Assembly (NCBI RefSeq): GCF_040939455.1
Contig: NC_134120.1
Span: 54,389,001 to 54,453,000, forward strand
DNA from: Microcebus murinus
Lineage: Eukaryota; Chordata; Mammalia; Primates; Cheirogaleidae
Reading direction: 5' to 3'
DNA: 64,000 nt
The notes beneath the pieces were generated by a model. That model did no database searches and was not told the DNA's origin. It saw only the letters and a list, made by a program, of their open reading frames with translations. Of the stretch, positions 37,985-52,221 are shown in pieces. Positions within the stretch are counted from its first letter, which is position 1. Each line of letters starts with the position of its first letter. A program made the position numbers and the translations under genes.

Positions 37985-38314
37985 TGTTTTTTTTTTTGAG
38001 ACAGAGTCTTGCTTTGTTGCCCAGGCTAGAGCGAGTGCCATGGCGTCAGCCTAGCTCACAGCAACCTCAAACTCCTGAGCTCAAGTAATCCTACTGCCTC
38101 AGCCTCCCAAGTAGCTGGGACTACAGGCATGAGCTACCATGCCAAGCTAATTTTTTCTAGCTATATTAGTTGGCCAATTAATTTCTTTATATTTATAGTA
38201 GAGATGGGGTCTCGCTCTTGCTCAGGCTGTTTTCGAACTCCTGACCTCGAGCAATCTGCCCTCCTCCACCTCCCAGAGTGCTAGGATTATAGGCGTGAGC
38301 CACCACACCCGGCC
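37985..38314 (-). mobile_element. Alu, strepsirrhine type (left arm of an inverted pair)
   Basis: A full antisense Alu has duplications CAAAGATGATCTTTA (37970-37984) and CAAAGATGGTCTTTA (38315-38329). The next Alu lies only 31 bp away in the opposite orientation. Confidence 0.95.
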
Positions 38315-38345
38315 CAAAGATGGTCTTTAATCAAACATCCTTTTT

Positions 38346-38670
38346 GGCTGGACACGGTGGCTCACACCTGTAATCCTAGCACTCTGGGAGGCTGAGGCAG
38401 GATTGCTTGAGGTTAGGCATTCGAAACCAGCCTGAGCAAGAGTGAGACCTTGTCTCTACTAAAAATAGAAAGAAAATTAATTGGCCAACTAAGATACATA
38501 GAAAAAATTAGCCATGCATGGTGGCACATGCCTGTAGTCCCAGCTACTCAGAAGGCTGAGGCAGAAGCATTGATTGAGCCTAGGAGTTTGAGGTTGCTGT
38601 GAGCTAGGCTGACACCATGGCACTCTAGCCCAGGCAACAGAGTCTCAAAAAAAATAATAATAATAAAAAA
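38346..38670 (+). mobile_element. Alu, strepsirrhine type (right arm of an inverted pair)
   Basis: A sense Alu with an AATAATAATAAT-interrupted tail is flanked by ATCCTTTT (38337-38344 and 38671-38678). With the preceding copy it forms a long inverted repeat. Confidence 0.94.
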
Positions 38671-38826
38671 ATCCTTTTCTGATTGTATCTGGTTGCGAGA
38701 TTATCATCTAATAACCTTTTTTCTTTTCCTGTAAAATGTTCCTGCCAAGAGGAAATTGCATTATTCTATTAGGGACCTTTTCCTTTGAATGTAAATTATA
38801 TTAATTTCATACATAAATGGTCGGAA

Positions 38827-38950
38827 AGAGCTGGGCATGGTGGCACACACCTGTAGTCCCAGATACTTGGGAGAATGAGGCAGAAGGATCGCTGCGGCCA
38901 GGCGTTAGGGGCTACAGTGTGCTCTGAACAGCAGGGATGAAAAAAACATG
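38827..38950 (+). mobile_element. Alu right-arm fragment
   Basis: GCTGGGCATGGTGGCACACA, then CTGTAGTCCCAGATACTTGG and an AAAAAAC tail form a partial diverged Alu. Confidence 0.75.
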
Positions 38951-40945
38951 ATACTTACCTTTATGGGGCTCATAATCTTGTATAGAAAATGTCATGAGAA
39001 AGAAAAGCTGCTCCTGTCTCCAGAGCTGCCCCTGCTGTCACACAGCCCTGTGTTCCTAGGATCCGGCCTGGTCTTCCGAGCTAGGCCCTGTGTTCTCCTG
39101 TGCAGTGTGAGCCACATCACAGAACCTCGACATTGCACAAGGTCACTGTGGGACCATGACAGATCAAGGCAAAAATAAGACCATAATCTTTATGTTGTGC
39201 AGTACCACTCCTAAATGCAAAAATATGAGCTTTAGCTCACATGCCAGATCACAGATATCACGCAATTTGTATTTCGAGTCTCATACATTTATGGGTATTA
39301 TATTTTGTTCTTACTAGAACAGTGGGAACACTGCCCCAAACTAACTCAGCTATTTTTGTTTTGCTTCTTGATATTTGTACATTTTACAAACATTCTCTTC
39401 CTCCAGCTTACCAAGGAGTTAGGAAGAAACTGAAAGGAAAAGGAACTCTGGGGTTGGCTAACACAGGGACATAACAGCACTAAGAAAGGATCTGAAAGGG
39501 TTCCTTGGCTATCTGTGTATCTTCCAACACCACTTCCTTCTTTTTGCGTTCAAAGCCCGTTCTGCAGTCATTCGAGTTGAGCCTCACTGAACTCCATGCA
39601 CCGTGGTCCACTGGGATGTGGTGCACAGGGGCCACCAGGTGGCTAGGGACAACAGACACGCACCTTGCATGCATCTGCTGTGTTCGACCACAGGCTCCAT
39701 TATCCCAGTGGACTTTTCTTTAAAAAACACACGTTCAGCGATAAATGCATTAAGAATTTCAAGTTCGATGCAATAGCAGAGCATTAAACCAAGGGTAAAG
39801 CCCTTCTGAGCCCGGATCCTGTGGGAATGCACAGGCTGTGTGCCAGGTGGCCAGCCCAGCAGCACGGACGTGCATGACAAGGGTGCAGGGGAGACCAGTA
39901 CGAGACCAGTACGGGGTCCACGCTGCAGACTTCTTCCTAGAGAGAGAGCACAGAGCTGAGAGCTCGGGTTCCCGGGCAGACCTAGCATCGCCAACCATGT
40001 TCCTTAGATAGATAAGTTAGCTACTGTCTTTGTGCCTCAGCTTTCTTGTTTGTGAAATGGGGACAGTAATGGCACCTAACTCATGAGGTTGCAAGGATTA
40101 AATTTTAATACAGATAAACGTTTAGAATCACACGACTTGGCATCGGGCAAAACCTGAGCAAAGCTTGGCTATTGCTGGTGGAGAGGAGCGAATGAGGCTA
40201 CCATCGCGCCGCGACGCCAGCTCCTCTGAGCTGTGCCCACCAGCCAGCTTCTCCACCCTAATGTCACTTCCTCTACAAATCTGCTCACAGGCAAAGATGT
40301 GCGTGGTAGCTCCGTTTCTCATTGGAAAATACACAGGTGCTCTGGTCTGCAGATGTCAAAGACAGGAACAAAAACCTGCAAGGGAATAATTAGGCCCAGC
40401 AGGGATCTCTGGTGGGATAATGGATCCTACAGTGGAGTCAGCAGATACTGTTCTCTCAGCTCTGCAGAAACCAGGACACAAGGAAATTCGTCATTCACCA
40501 AACACCAGCACTGTGACGCGCCGGGCCAGGCCTGGAACTCGGGAGTGCTGCGGTGGTGCACACGCACCCAGCCCACTCTGCTGACCGGCAGCCACCAGGG
40601 CCCTGGGGCTGTTTCCTAGGGATGTGACGGGCCAACCTCACAAGACCACAGCGGAGAGAGGTGGGAGCGAGGGGGCGGCTGGGAGAGAAGAGGCACGGCC
40701 ATCAGAGACACCCGTGGACGTCTTGCTCTTCACGAAAGTCAACGCCAGGCATCTGCTCTCTGGGTTGTCAAAGCCAGCATGATAGTGAAAACAAAGTCTT
40801 ACATTTATCAGGAATCGGAGGCCTTTGGGAGTACATGGAGTCCACAGGAGGGATGAGTTCTGCTTGAACTAATTCTATTCAAGTTACAAATTGAAAAGGT
40901 ATGGAAGCATTTTTTTTAAATAAAAATTTGAACAGGGCCATTGTG
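38951..40945. other. Intergenic stretch; MIR near 40015-40125
   Basis: Unique sequence with an antisense MIR (TGCCTCAGCTTTCTTGTTTG, then TGAAATGGGGACAGTAATGG and TGAGGTTGCAAGGATTAAAT) at about 40015-40125. A direct repeat GAGACCAGTAC occurs at about 39891 and 39902. Opposing open frames at 39584-39998 and 40128-40619 match no known protein. Confidence 0.55.
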
Positions 40946-40996
40946 TGTGGAGTAGCACATTCCCCACACGTGCCACAGGGAATGTGCTACTCCACA
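40946..40996. repeat. Perfect 19-bp inverted repeat (hairpin)
   Basis: TGTGGAGTAGCACATTCCC at 40946-40964 is followed, after a 13-base loop containing CACGTG, by its exact complement at 40978-40996. No transposon ends are evident around it. The stem is short for a pre-miRNA, and its origin is unexplained. Confidence 0.9.
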
Positions 40997-42958
<1,962 letters not shown>

Positions 42959-43650
42959 GGTCGGGCGCGGTGGCTCATGCCTGTAATCTCAGCACTCTAG
43001 GGGACCAAGGTGGGAGGATCACCAGAGGTCAGGAGTTCAAGACCAGTCTGAGTGTGAAACAGGAATGAGAGCAGGAGTGACTCCATGACAGGCTGCACTT
43101 CCTGGAGTAGGCCTAAGTTTCGGTTTCCCAACTTCCCGAAGTGACACCAACAACACCCTTCCCTGAAATGACCTTTGCGGCTTTTGAAGGAGCCAATCAG
43201 GAGCCGACAGGATCAGCCACTTTTAAAGGAACCAATGGACTAAGGGGGAGGGGGGAAGGTGTACACAGCGTGTATAACTTGCAGAAAAGTATAAAAGCTT
43301 GACTTACACCCCAGGGCGGGGTCCTGGTTCGTAGGGAGGCCGCTGCGTTGGTGCTGGGACCTGGACCCGAGCTCGAGCTAGCCAATAAACTCCTCTGTGC
43401 TTTGCAGCCTCAGCGATTCTGCCTCTCTGTTCCTGGGGCCGAAGGAAACCGGCTCTAACATGAGCAAGAGCGAGACCCTATCTCTACAGAAAATAGAAAA
43501 ATTAGCCAGGCGTGGTGGTGTACACCTGTAATCCTAGCTACTCGGGAGGCTGAGGCAGGAGGATCCCTTGAACCCAGGAGTTGCAGGTTGCAGTGAGCTA
43601 TGATGATGCACTCTAGTCCGAGCCACAGAGCGACACCCTGCCTCAAAAAA
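42959..43650 (+). mobile_element. Alu split by a solo LTR
   Basis: The Alu left arm (42959-43052) stops inside GACCAGTCTGAG. It resumes at 43461 with TGAGCAAGAGCGAGACCCTA and continues to the A-tail at about 43650. The interruption is exactly the LTR at 43053-43460, whose 4-bp target duplication is Alu sequence. Confidence 0.93.
43053..43460 (+). mobile_element. Solo LTR of a class I (gammaretrovirus-like) ERV
   Basis: A 408-bp element begins TGTGAAAC and ends CTCTAACA. It is flanked by TGAG at 43049-43052 and 43461-43464, the 4-bp duplication typical of class I ERVs. Promoter-like parts are visible: CCAAT boxes (GCCAATCAGG, ACCAATGG), TATAAAA at 43290-43296, and AATAAA at 43384-43389 after CTCGAGCTAGCC. 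No internal retroviral sequence is present, so it is an LTR-LTR recombination remnant. It shares its R/poly(A) region with the LTR near 32302. Confidence 0.9.
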
Positions 43651-43787
43651 GAAGGGAGAGGCCGGGCGCAGTAGCTCACGCCTGTAATCCTAGCACTCTG
43701 GGAGGATCGCTCAAGGTCAGCAGTTTGAAACCAGCCTGAGCAAGGGCCAGAGCCAGTCTCTACTAAAAATAGAAAGAAGTTAATTGG

Positions 43788-46700
43788 GAGGTAGGGGAAG
43801 AGGACGAGGAGGAGGAGGGCTGTCGTCCCGGGTTAGGTTGAGGTGGGGTGTCGGTCCATTCAGGGCGGGGATGACTCACGGCCCATCCCATCTCCCCGAC
43901 TCCGCCCACCTGCGCAGAACTAGTTCCATGGCTTAGCGGGGAGGAGGTGGTGGCGACGGGGGAGGGTGGGGGGTTGGGGGGGAGGGGACTCTTATTTTGT
44001 TAGGGGGGCCGGGCGGAGGTCTGACCGGCCTGGGAGGGCTCTCTTGGGGCCGGGAGTCATGTCTCATGCGGCGAGCCAGCTGGGAACGGGGTAGAGGCAA
44101 GCGCGGGCCGCGTCCGTGCTGTTGGAGGAGCGCAGGCCGGCCGACTCGCCCAGCTGCTCAGCCTGAACTCTTTGCTTCCGGAATCTGGGACTGTTGCTGA
44201 TATGGAATTAGAAAACGTCCTTGATCCTGACAGCTTCTACGAGCTCAAAAGCCAACCCCTACCCCTACACTCAAGGGGGCTCCAGGCCCCCTGCCATGTC
44301 GTCGTCTTCATCGAGGGTCTTGCTGCGGCAGCAGCTCACGCACCCAGGCGCAGGCGCAGGAGGCGGGAGCGTGGGGAACAGGCTGCAGCGGCTTCCTTGC
44401 CCAGGCCTGCACCTGCCTCTCCTGCCATCTCTGTAGTTGGTGTCTCTGCTGGGGGCCACACATTGGGCCGTCCACCACCTGCTCAGGTGCCCAGGGAGGT
44501 GCTAACGGTGCAGACCCACCTGGAGAACCCAACGCGCTCCCACCCACAGCAGGCGCGCCGGCAGCGGGTGAAACAGTACCTGCCCACCACACTTGGGCCC
44601 AAGCTGGCTTCTCAGGCCCTCACCCCACCGCCAGGGCCGGCGAGTGCCAGCCGCTGCCTGCCCCACAGGGAGTGCTCCCAACAGCCCCTGGCACTGCTCA
44701 CCACCGGGCGGGTCCATTTCAGAGAAGCTTGATGATGTCGTTGATGAGATCGTCAGCCTGGAGTCCAGTGACAATGATGAGATGCTCAGCTGACTGCCCG
44801 GAGGCACTGCAGGGCTGCAGCGGGCCAGCACACTCCCTGTGTCGGCTCGTCTGCTTGATGTGTGCAGTAGTCGGGTGTGGCCACGCCAGCCATCCCCGTC
44901 AGTAACTCCTGCCCAGCTGAGCTGCCCAACGTCAAACGAGAGATCTCTGAGACCGAGGCAAAGGCCCTTTTGAAGGAACGACAGAAGAAAGACAATCACA
45001 ACCTGATTGTCGCAGGCGACGCAACATTAACGATAGGATCAAGGGGCCGGGCACTCTCACCCAAGTCCAGACCTGGAGATGCACTGGAACAAAGGCACCA
45101 TCCTGAAGGCCTCTGCGGATTATGTTCGCACGTTGCAGAAGGAGCACCAGGCTCCAAAGACGCGGAGAGCGGGCACCGATCCCCGGAGCAGGCCAACCGC
45201 AGCCTGCAGCTCCCAATTCAGGAGCTAGAACTGCAGGCCCAGATTCGTGGTCTGCCGGTACCTCCCAGCCCAGGGCTGCTCTCCCTGGCCATGACTTCAG
45301 CCTCTGACAGCCTCAAGCCAGAGCGGCTGGACACTGGGGAGGAGGGCGGGCCGGGCACAGCAACGTGTCATGTAGCGGGGGACCTGCCCAGAATGCTCCC
45401 CATCTGCAGCCCCCAGCGCCACCCTCAGATGCCCCTCTGGACCTGCACTTTCCCAGCGACCACCTGGGGGACCTGGGGGACCCCTTCCACCTGGGGCTGG
45501 AGGACATTCTGGTGGAGGAGGAGGGGGCGGTGGGAGGACTGTCGGGGGTGCCCTATCCCCGCTGCGGGCTGCCCCTGACCCCCTGCTTTCTTCAGTGTCC
45601 CTGGCTGTCTCCAAGGCAGCTTCAGCGTGGAGGAGGAGTCCTGATCAGGCCTCACCCCTCCCCTGGGGCTTCCCACCCAGGAAAGGAGGACCAGTCAGGA
45701 TGAGGCCCTGCCTTTTTCCCCACCCTCCCAGGAGACCTCCGCCCAGGTATTCCGGGGGAAGAGGAGATGTGATCAGGCCCCACCCTGTAATCATGCAAGG
45801 AGGAGGAGTCACATGAGGCCTGCCACTTCCCTAAAGGAACAGCCCGGTGCAGGTATTTCAGAGGGAGAAGGCTGCAGGTGATGAGATCAGGGCCTGTCCC
45901 CTGGGGATCACAGCCTCACCCCTCCCCCTGGGGGACCCATCCTTGCCCAGGTGAGGGAAGGAGACTGGATGGGGCCCCATCCCTGTCCCCTAGGGACTGT
46001 CCTAGCCAGGTCTCCTAGGAAAAGGAGATATCAGGATAATAATGCTCCATCCCTTTTCTTGGAACTACCAGTCTGGTCCATCTTGGCACAGAAGAGGAAT
46101 CAAATGATAGAGGTTCTAGCCTTGGGGGTTTCACCCCTGCCCCTTCCCTATGAGCCTGCTGTGCCCAGGCTAGGAGCGGAAGTGAGGAGAGGACTCCTCC
46201 TCCACGCTGAAGCTGCTGCTGCGGCTGCTAGCCTTGGAGACAGCCAGGGACACTGAAGAAAGCACGGGGTCCCACAGTCCTCCCACTGCCCCCTCCTCCC
46301 CCATCCCTCCAAGGACAGCCCAGCACAGGTATTTCAGGTGTGGAGGAGTCAGTAGGACCAGGCCACTCGGTGTGGAGATCACAGCCCTGCCCTTGTCCCT
46401 TAGCAATATCCCATCCAAGCATTCCATACTGCAGGGAGGAGTGGTACTTAAGCTCCCCTACCTTAACCTGGGACCAACCTGGTCAAAGCTTACTAGGGCT
46501 CTGAGACAACCTTGCTCTTGGAGAAGGTGGTGGATCTTGAAATCTTATGGATTGACTTTCCAGACCTAGCTCTGGAGTGAGAGTTGGGCCCCCATCCCTG
46601 GGCAGTCTTGCCTTCTTCCTTGAGGGGCAGTTTGGGGAAGAGATGGGGATCAGCGAGCACCGAGTCCGGGTTCCCAGTGTTGCTTTTCAACATGTAGAGG

Positions 46701-47102
46701 AACGAGATGAAGGGAGGGGCCATTCCTGGGAGTTCCTCAGCCCGGGAATCAGTGGAAGCCTCTCCCACCAAGGCAGAGGCTTGGAGGAGGGTTGCAAAAG
46801 CACATGGTACCCTCTTGTTGTTTATCTGGATTTTTTATTGACCTCCCTACTCAGAAGCTCGGTCACCCCAACCTCTGGCCCCCACCCAGTTCTCCATTTG
46901 GAGGTATCTCCCCACTTCAGAGTTATCAAGAGACACTCCCTGCCCATTCTCACCCCTTCTACCAGCTACACCCAAGGTTGTCAGTTTTGGATTGCTGGGG
47001 CCAGGCCCCAAGTAGGGTGTGCTGAGGGGCCTGTAGGTTTGTGATTAAAATAATAAACGCTAAGCGTGTTTGGTGTGCTTTTAACTTTGAAAAAAAAAAA
47101 AA
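43788..47102 (+). pseudogene. TFE3: TFE3 processed pseudogene (near full-length mRNA copy)
   Basis: This is an intronless copy of TFE3, the MiT-family bHLH-zip factor of lysosomal and autophagy genes. It has a GC-rich 5' UTR (43788-44058), ATG at 44059, the old stop TGA at 45642-45644, and a 3' UTR with AATAAA at about 47051 and an A-tail at 47090-47102. Blocks seen are [60 protein letters not shown] and [19 protein letters not shown] stop follows codon 11 (44092-44094), several frameshifts exist, about 66 bp after PLPL are missing, and a 1-base loss in the basic helix (near 45011) destroys the DNA-binding domain. The parent gene is X-linked in primates, so this would be an X-to-autosome retrocopy. 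Confidence 0.95.
46191..46299 (-). pseudogene. Inverted copy of the TFE3 C-terminal coding segment inside the retrocopy 3' UTR
   Basis: The minus strand reads [20 protein letters not shown] then EES, the TFE3 C-terminus, and matches 45517-45641 of the plus-strand retrocopy. The inverted copy keeps about 16 bases (TAGCAGCCGCAGCAGC) that the forward copy lost at about 45616. The forward copy keeps about 36 bases lost from the inverted one. The inverted duplication therefore predates both deletions. Confidence 0.88.
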
Positions 47103-47302
47103 GAAAGAAACTAATTGGCCAACTAATATATATAGAAAAAATTAGCCGGGCATGGTGGCGCATGCCTGTAGTCCCAGCTACTCGGGAGGCTGAGGCAGGA
47201 GGATTGTTGAGCCCAGGAGTTTGAGGTTGCTGTGAGCTAGGCTGACACCACGGCACTCACTCTAGCCTGGGCAACAAAGCGAGACTCTGTCTCAAAAAAA
47301 AA

Positions 47303-47550
47303 TATATATTTTTTAAGATCTTAACTCTGAAGTTCAGCAGCTTTGGAGGAATAAGGGCAAATATATTTGTTATGGACCAGCTTACGCTGAAATCTACCAG
47401 AGTTGATGTTTACTTTGTGTAGATCCATTTGTCTGTTTCATTTATTCTTCCTAATGAAAAGTATATTTTTATAATAGCTTTTTATTACAACAGCTTTTGA
47501 TTTTATAAATACACTATGAGTTATCAAAATATCATGGATATTGTTTATTC
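47303..47550. other. Short AT-rich unique stretch
   Basis: AT-rich sequence lies between the split Alu and the 185-bp tandem duplication. It has no gene. Confidence 0.5.
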
Positions 47551-48283
<733 letters not shown>

Positions 48284-50068
48284 TAAAATCTTTGAGTGGC
48301 AAGAAAAAAGAATCGAGATACTCAAGCATAGCTCTGTCCCTAGGGAGTAAATACTGCCCTTCAAACGTCCTTCTCTGGGACCAGACTGACCTCAGCCGAA
48401 ATCACAAGGACTTTGGTTGACCTATCCCCTCGCGTGCAGAGCAAGTCTGGACAGCCTGCAGCTCTGTGTGGTGTCCCTTACCCACCAGCAACATGGCGAT
48501 AATAGCAAAAAAGTACTCACCGCAGAGTTGTTGAAAGGATTAAGTTAGATCTTGTATGTAAAACTCTTCGCCCATTGGAAACACACAGCAAATTTCCCAT
48601 TCATTGGCCGTGAGACCTTTAGGCAAGTCATGTAACCTGACTGGGTTTCAGTTCTCTCCAATTCTAAATTCTCTTTCCAAACAGCCTTCAAGGATTACAG
48701 AGAATTGTAATTAGCATATCAAGTACCAGCCTAATTCGTGCCAGCTCCTGCTATCCCTGCAATTATGATGTTTATATGTAAATGTCTCAGTCCCTAAATG
48801 GTGCTGCCTCCCTCTACTAAGAAAACAGTATCCTGGGCTTGTTGACACTCCTTATTTCCTTAGCAAACCTTTGTTCACGGAGAACACAAAGGTACACTTC
48901 CCACCAGCCCCTATGGAACTGACAAGGCGGACAAAACGCAGCCTGAATTGTGAAGATTTTTCTTTGCATTCAGTGATGGAGACAGCAATGACCCTATGAG
49001 TGAGGAGTAGCCCAGGTTCCTGGGAGAGGTGTGTGTTGTTTGGGAAGCTAGCCCTTTGATTTGGATAGTCTGCTGCAATTAGCCACAATAGCCATTTGAA
49101 GATTGTTTTGAACTGAAAGGGAATTTTAACTGACTTGAAATCACCATCAAGATGTGTTTGTGTGTGTGTGTTTGTGTGTGTGCATGTGGGTCCAAACGAG
49201 ACGTATACAGTCAGAAAGGTCTGACTGAACAGTCTTAGGTCTGCTAGCTAACTCTCTTTGGCATCCAAACATCCACATCAGCCCTGCTTAAAGCTCATTC
49301 ATTCGGCAAATAAATTTTGCCTAACAGAGAACACAAAGATGACTAATCATTGCTTTGGTCCAAAGAGCCTCGGTATAGCCAGTCTCTACGTGAGGATAAC
49401 AGTACCCTGCTATGTCAGGGAGCTGGACGCCACAGTGGGGCACAGGGGAAAGAGAAAATAGTTTGCCCTCGATGAAGGTGGGAGGGGCTGGTGAGGAATG
49501 ACCTAGTAAGGAGGTGGCCATTTTTTCCTTTTCCAAATTTGTGTTCCTCCAATCATTCTTTCTCTGCTCTTCATTCTAAAGGAAGGTGCTAGTTCTTGCC
49601 ATCTGTCAAGTTTTGAGGCCTCCTGTTTAGGGACATGACATTGTCCCAAGCTAAATATGGCAGCGGGGGATCAGCTTGGCTAACAACTGCAAGCAAATCA
49701 GAGTTTTGCAGGCCTGCTTGGGCACAGTCCGTGTGAGGACATCCCATATTAACCTCCTCGCTAACCTCCTCCCGCATGGGGAACTGCCTAGCCACCAGCT
49801 TGGGGCTGCCCGGGGCCAGGGGAAGCAGTGGTTGGTTACATTCCCTGAACAAAGCTCCACAGCCCTCACTGGGAGACATGGGGGCTTTGCACTGGGCCAC
49901 TGTCTCAGCTCCTGTCATAGGGGTAATTTATTTATTGGAATGAGGCCACTTTGAGCCAAGAAGAATATGGAAAACTGGCATGTGTTAAGTCCCCTCACTT
50001 TGTTCAACACAACCCAAGGTAGGTCCATAAGGTATCCAACATCTATATGAGCTTTGGTCTCCTCAGAG
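48284..50068. other. Intergenic stretch; MIR and (TG)n relics
   Basis: An antisense MIR-like block lies near 48530-48700 (GTTGAAAGGATTAAGTTAGA, then CTGACTGGGTTTCAGTTCTC). A TG-rich run lies at about 49153-49190. Opposing frames at 49589-49954 match nothing known to me. Confidence 0.5.
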
Positions 50069-50215
50069 CAGGGGTTCTTAAATTTAGCAGGTGTCAGCAT
50101 CACTTGGATCCTAGAGTTTCTTACTCAGTAGGTCTGGGGTGGGACATAAGAATTTGTATTTCTAACATGTTCCCGGGTTAGCCTGCTGCTGCTGACCATC
50201 TTGTGACAACTGCTG
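50069..50215 (-). mobile_element. MER5A-like hAT MITE with intact 8-bp target duplication
   Basis: The antisense MER5A core (CTCAGTAGGTCTGGGGTGGG, then AGAATTTGTATTTCTAACAT) starts CAGGGGTTCTTAAA. It is flanked by perfect CCTCAGAG at 50061-50068 and 50216-50223. Confidence 0.88.
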
Positions 50216-50261
50216 CCTCAGAGAATGACTAATTGTCTTTAACAAAGCAAACTTTCTGACA

Positions 50262-50327
50262 ATTTTTTTTAAAGAGATGGTGCCTTACTATGTTGCCTAG
50301 GTTGGAGTGCAGTGGCTATTCACATTT
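50262..50327 (-). mobile_element. Alu-like fragment (target of a younger Alu)
   Basis: The start of an old antisense Alu-type monomer (AAAGAGATGGTGCCTTACTA, then GTTGGAGTGCAGTGGC) is broken by the Alu at 50328-50659. Confidence 0.7.
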
Positions 50328-50659
<332 letters not shown>

Positions 50660-50711
50660 GCTATTCACATTTGTTATATTTATTCTATCACATTGACCTT
50701 CTTTGTTTTCC

Positions 50712-51054
50712 TTTCCTTTTTTTTTTTTTTTTTTTTGAGACAGAGTCTCACTTTGTTGCCCGAACTAGAGTGCCATGGCGTCAGCCTAGCTCACAGCAAC
50801 CTCAAGCTCCTGGGCTCAAGCAATCCTCCTGCCTCAGCCTCCTGAGTAGCTGGGACTACAGGCATGCGCCACCATACCCTGCTAATTTTTCTACATATTT
50901 TTAGTTTTCCAGCTAGTTTCTTTCTATTTTTAGTAGAGATAGAGTCTTGCTTTACTCAGGCTGGTCTCAGACTCCTTAGCTCAAGCTCAAGCGATCCTCC
51001 CTCCTCGGCCTTCCAGATTGCTAGGATTACAGGCGTGGGCCACCGTGCCTGGCC
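50712..51054 (-). mobile_element. Alu, older strepsirrhine variant
   Basis: A full antisense Alu has the linker CTACATATTTTTAGTTTTCC, so it lacks the common GGCCAATTAA form. The flanks ATTGACCTTCTT and ATGACCTTCTT suggest its target duplication. Confidence 0.9.
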
Positions 51055-52210
51055 ATGACCTTCTTAATTATACCATTCTTCTATTAAAATTAGTTTACAT
51101 TCTTAGGGTATATTTTGTCTAAGAATGAACAGAGGTGACCTACAATTTATTATGTATATTCCCATGTTTATAATTAAAATAGCACTTATAAGTTCACCTC
51201 AACCCTCAGATTCATAAAGTTGGGAAGAATTTTAAAGCTTATTTAAGTTCAACTCCTTAATTTTAAAGATGAACCTGCAAGGCCCAGGAAGACTGAGCTA
51301 TTTAGTCCAAAGGAACTAAACAAATCACTGTGTCCAAGCATAGAACTCACATTATTCTATCTCTTCATTGGTAAAATTTGCCTGATACAAGTTTACAAAG
51401 AAATGATACTTAAAATGTATTTTCATGTGTGACACCATGCAGTGTCCTATCTTCTGAGTTAATCAGGAAGCTTACTTACTTCATAAGTACTGCTATCCTC
51501 TGTGGAACCTTCTACAGACCCATTGTTCTATTTTTGCTTTTTATATAAACCTACCCTTATTTTATACATAAAGATGAGAATTAAAGTTGGGCCGGAATGC
51601 CAGATGCATCAGAAAGAAATGGTAATTGGCATCTTCTATTTCAAATCTCCATTTCTCTCTCCAAGAGCAGTAACTCTGTATGTAGAGAAATCAGTAATGG
51701 TAAATTATAATAAAAACAAATATGGTGAAATGTGGAATGTTCTCGATTAAAAGGGTGGCCACATGGCCCATTAATGTCTCTTACTTTTTTGAAATACACA
51801 TCCTGATGACCAGGAAAGGTAAAGAACTTTGATTAGTTTTCCTTAAAAAACAACATATTTTCCCTGTGCATCAAGCTTAGAATCCCAGAATAATTTTTAA
51901 AATTTTAGCAGTTGTGTTGTGAGAAAGAGTTCAAATGTTTAATTCAAGGTTAGCAAACATGACAAATGCTTATATAAGGAGATGCTACCTCCTTTGATGA
52001 AAGCAGACTCTTAGAATCACCTGGAATTTGTTTTAAATTATACACACTCCCATCTCCTAGGGCTGACAAGTCTAGGTTCTATCTTCTCCCTGGGGCTGCC
52101 ATCCCAGCACCCACCTAGAGGGGGCACTCTCCAAGACACCTCACTCTTTCTGGGCAGAAGCTGTGGTTCTCAGCCCTGTAGGCCCCAATGCTCCCTTCTT
52201 ACAAATGACT
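51055..52210. other. Intergenic AT-rich stretch with no gene seen
   Basis: Unique AT-rich sequence with a possible diverged SINE near 51210-51300 that I cannot classify. I see no coding potential. Confidence 0.5.
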
Positions 52211-52221
52211 TTTAAATATCT

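Larger units (their letters stand above)
43660..47302 (+). mobile_element. Strepsirrhine Alu split by the TFE3 retrocopy
   Basis: The Alu left arm at 43660-43787 ends in AGAAAGAAGTTAATTGG. The remainder starts at about 47102 with AGAAAGAAACTAATTGG and continues through the right arm to an A-tail near 47302. Everything between is the TFE3 retrocopy. The repeated 17-mer (15 of 17 identical) is its target-site duplication, placed in the Alu middle linker. Confidence 0.93.

Noticed and set aside
40946..40996. microRNA gene
   Set aside because: A stem of only 19 bp is shorter than the usual ~30-bp precursor stem, and perfect pairing is atypical. It is kept as an unexplained hairpin.
44059..45644. 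TFE3 retrocopy as a functional retrogene
   Set aside because: A stop after 11 codons, multiple frameshifts and a broken basic region exclude a full-length TFE3 protein.
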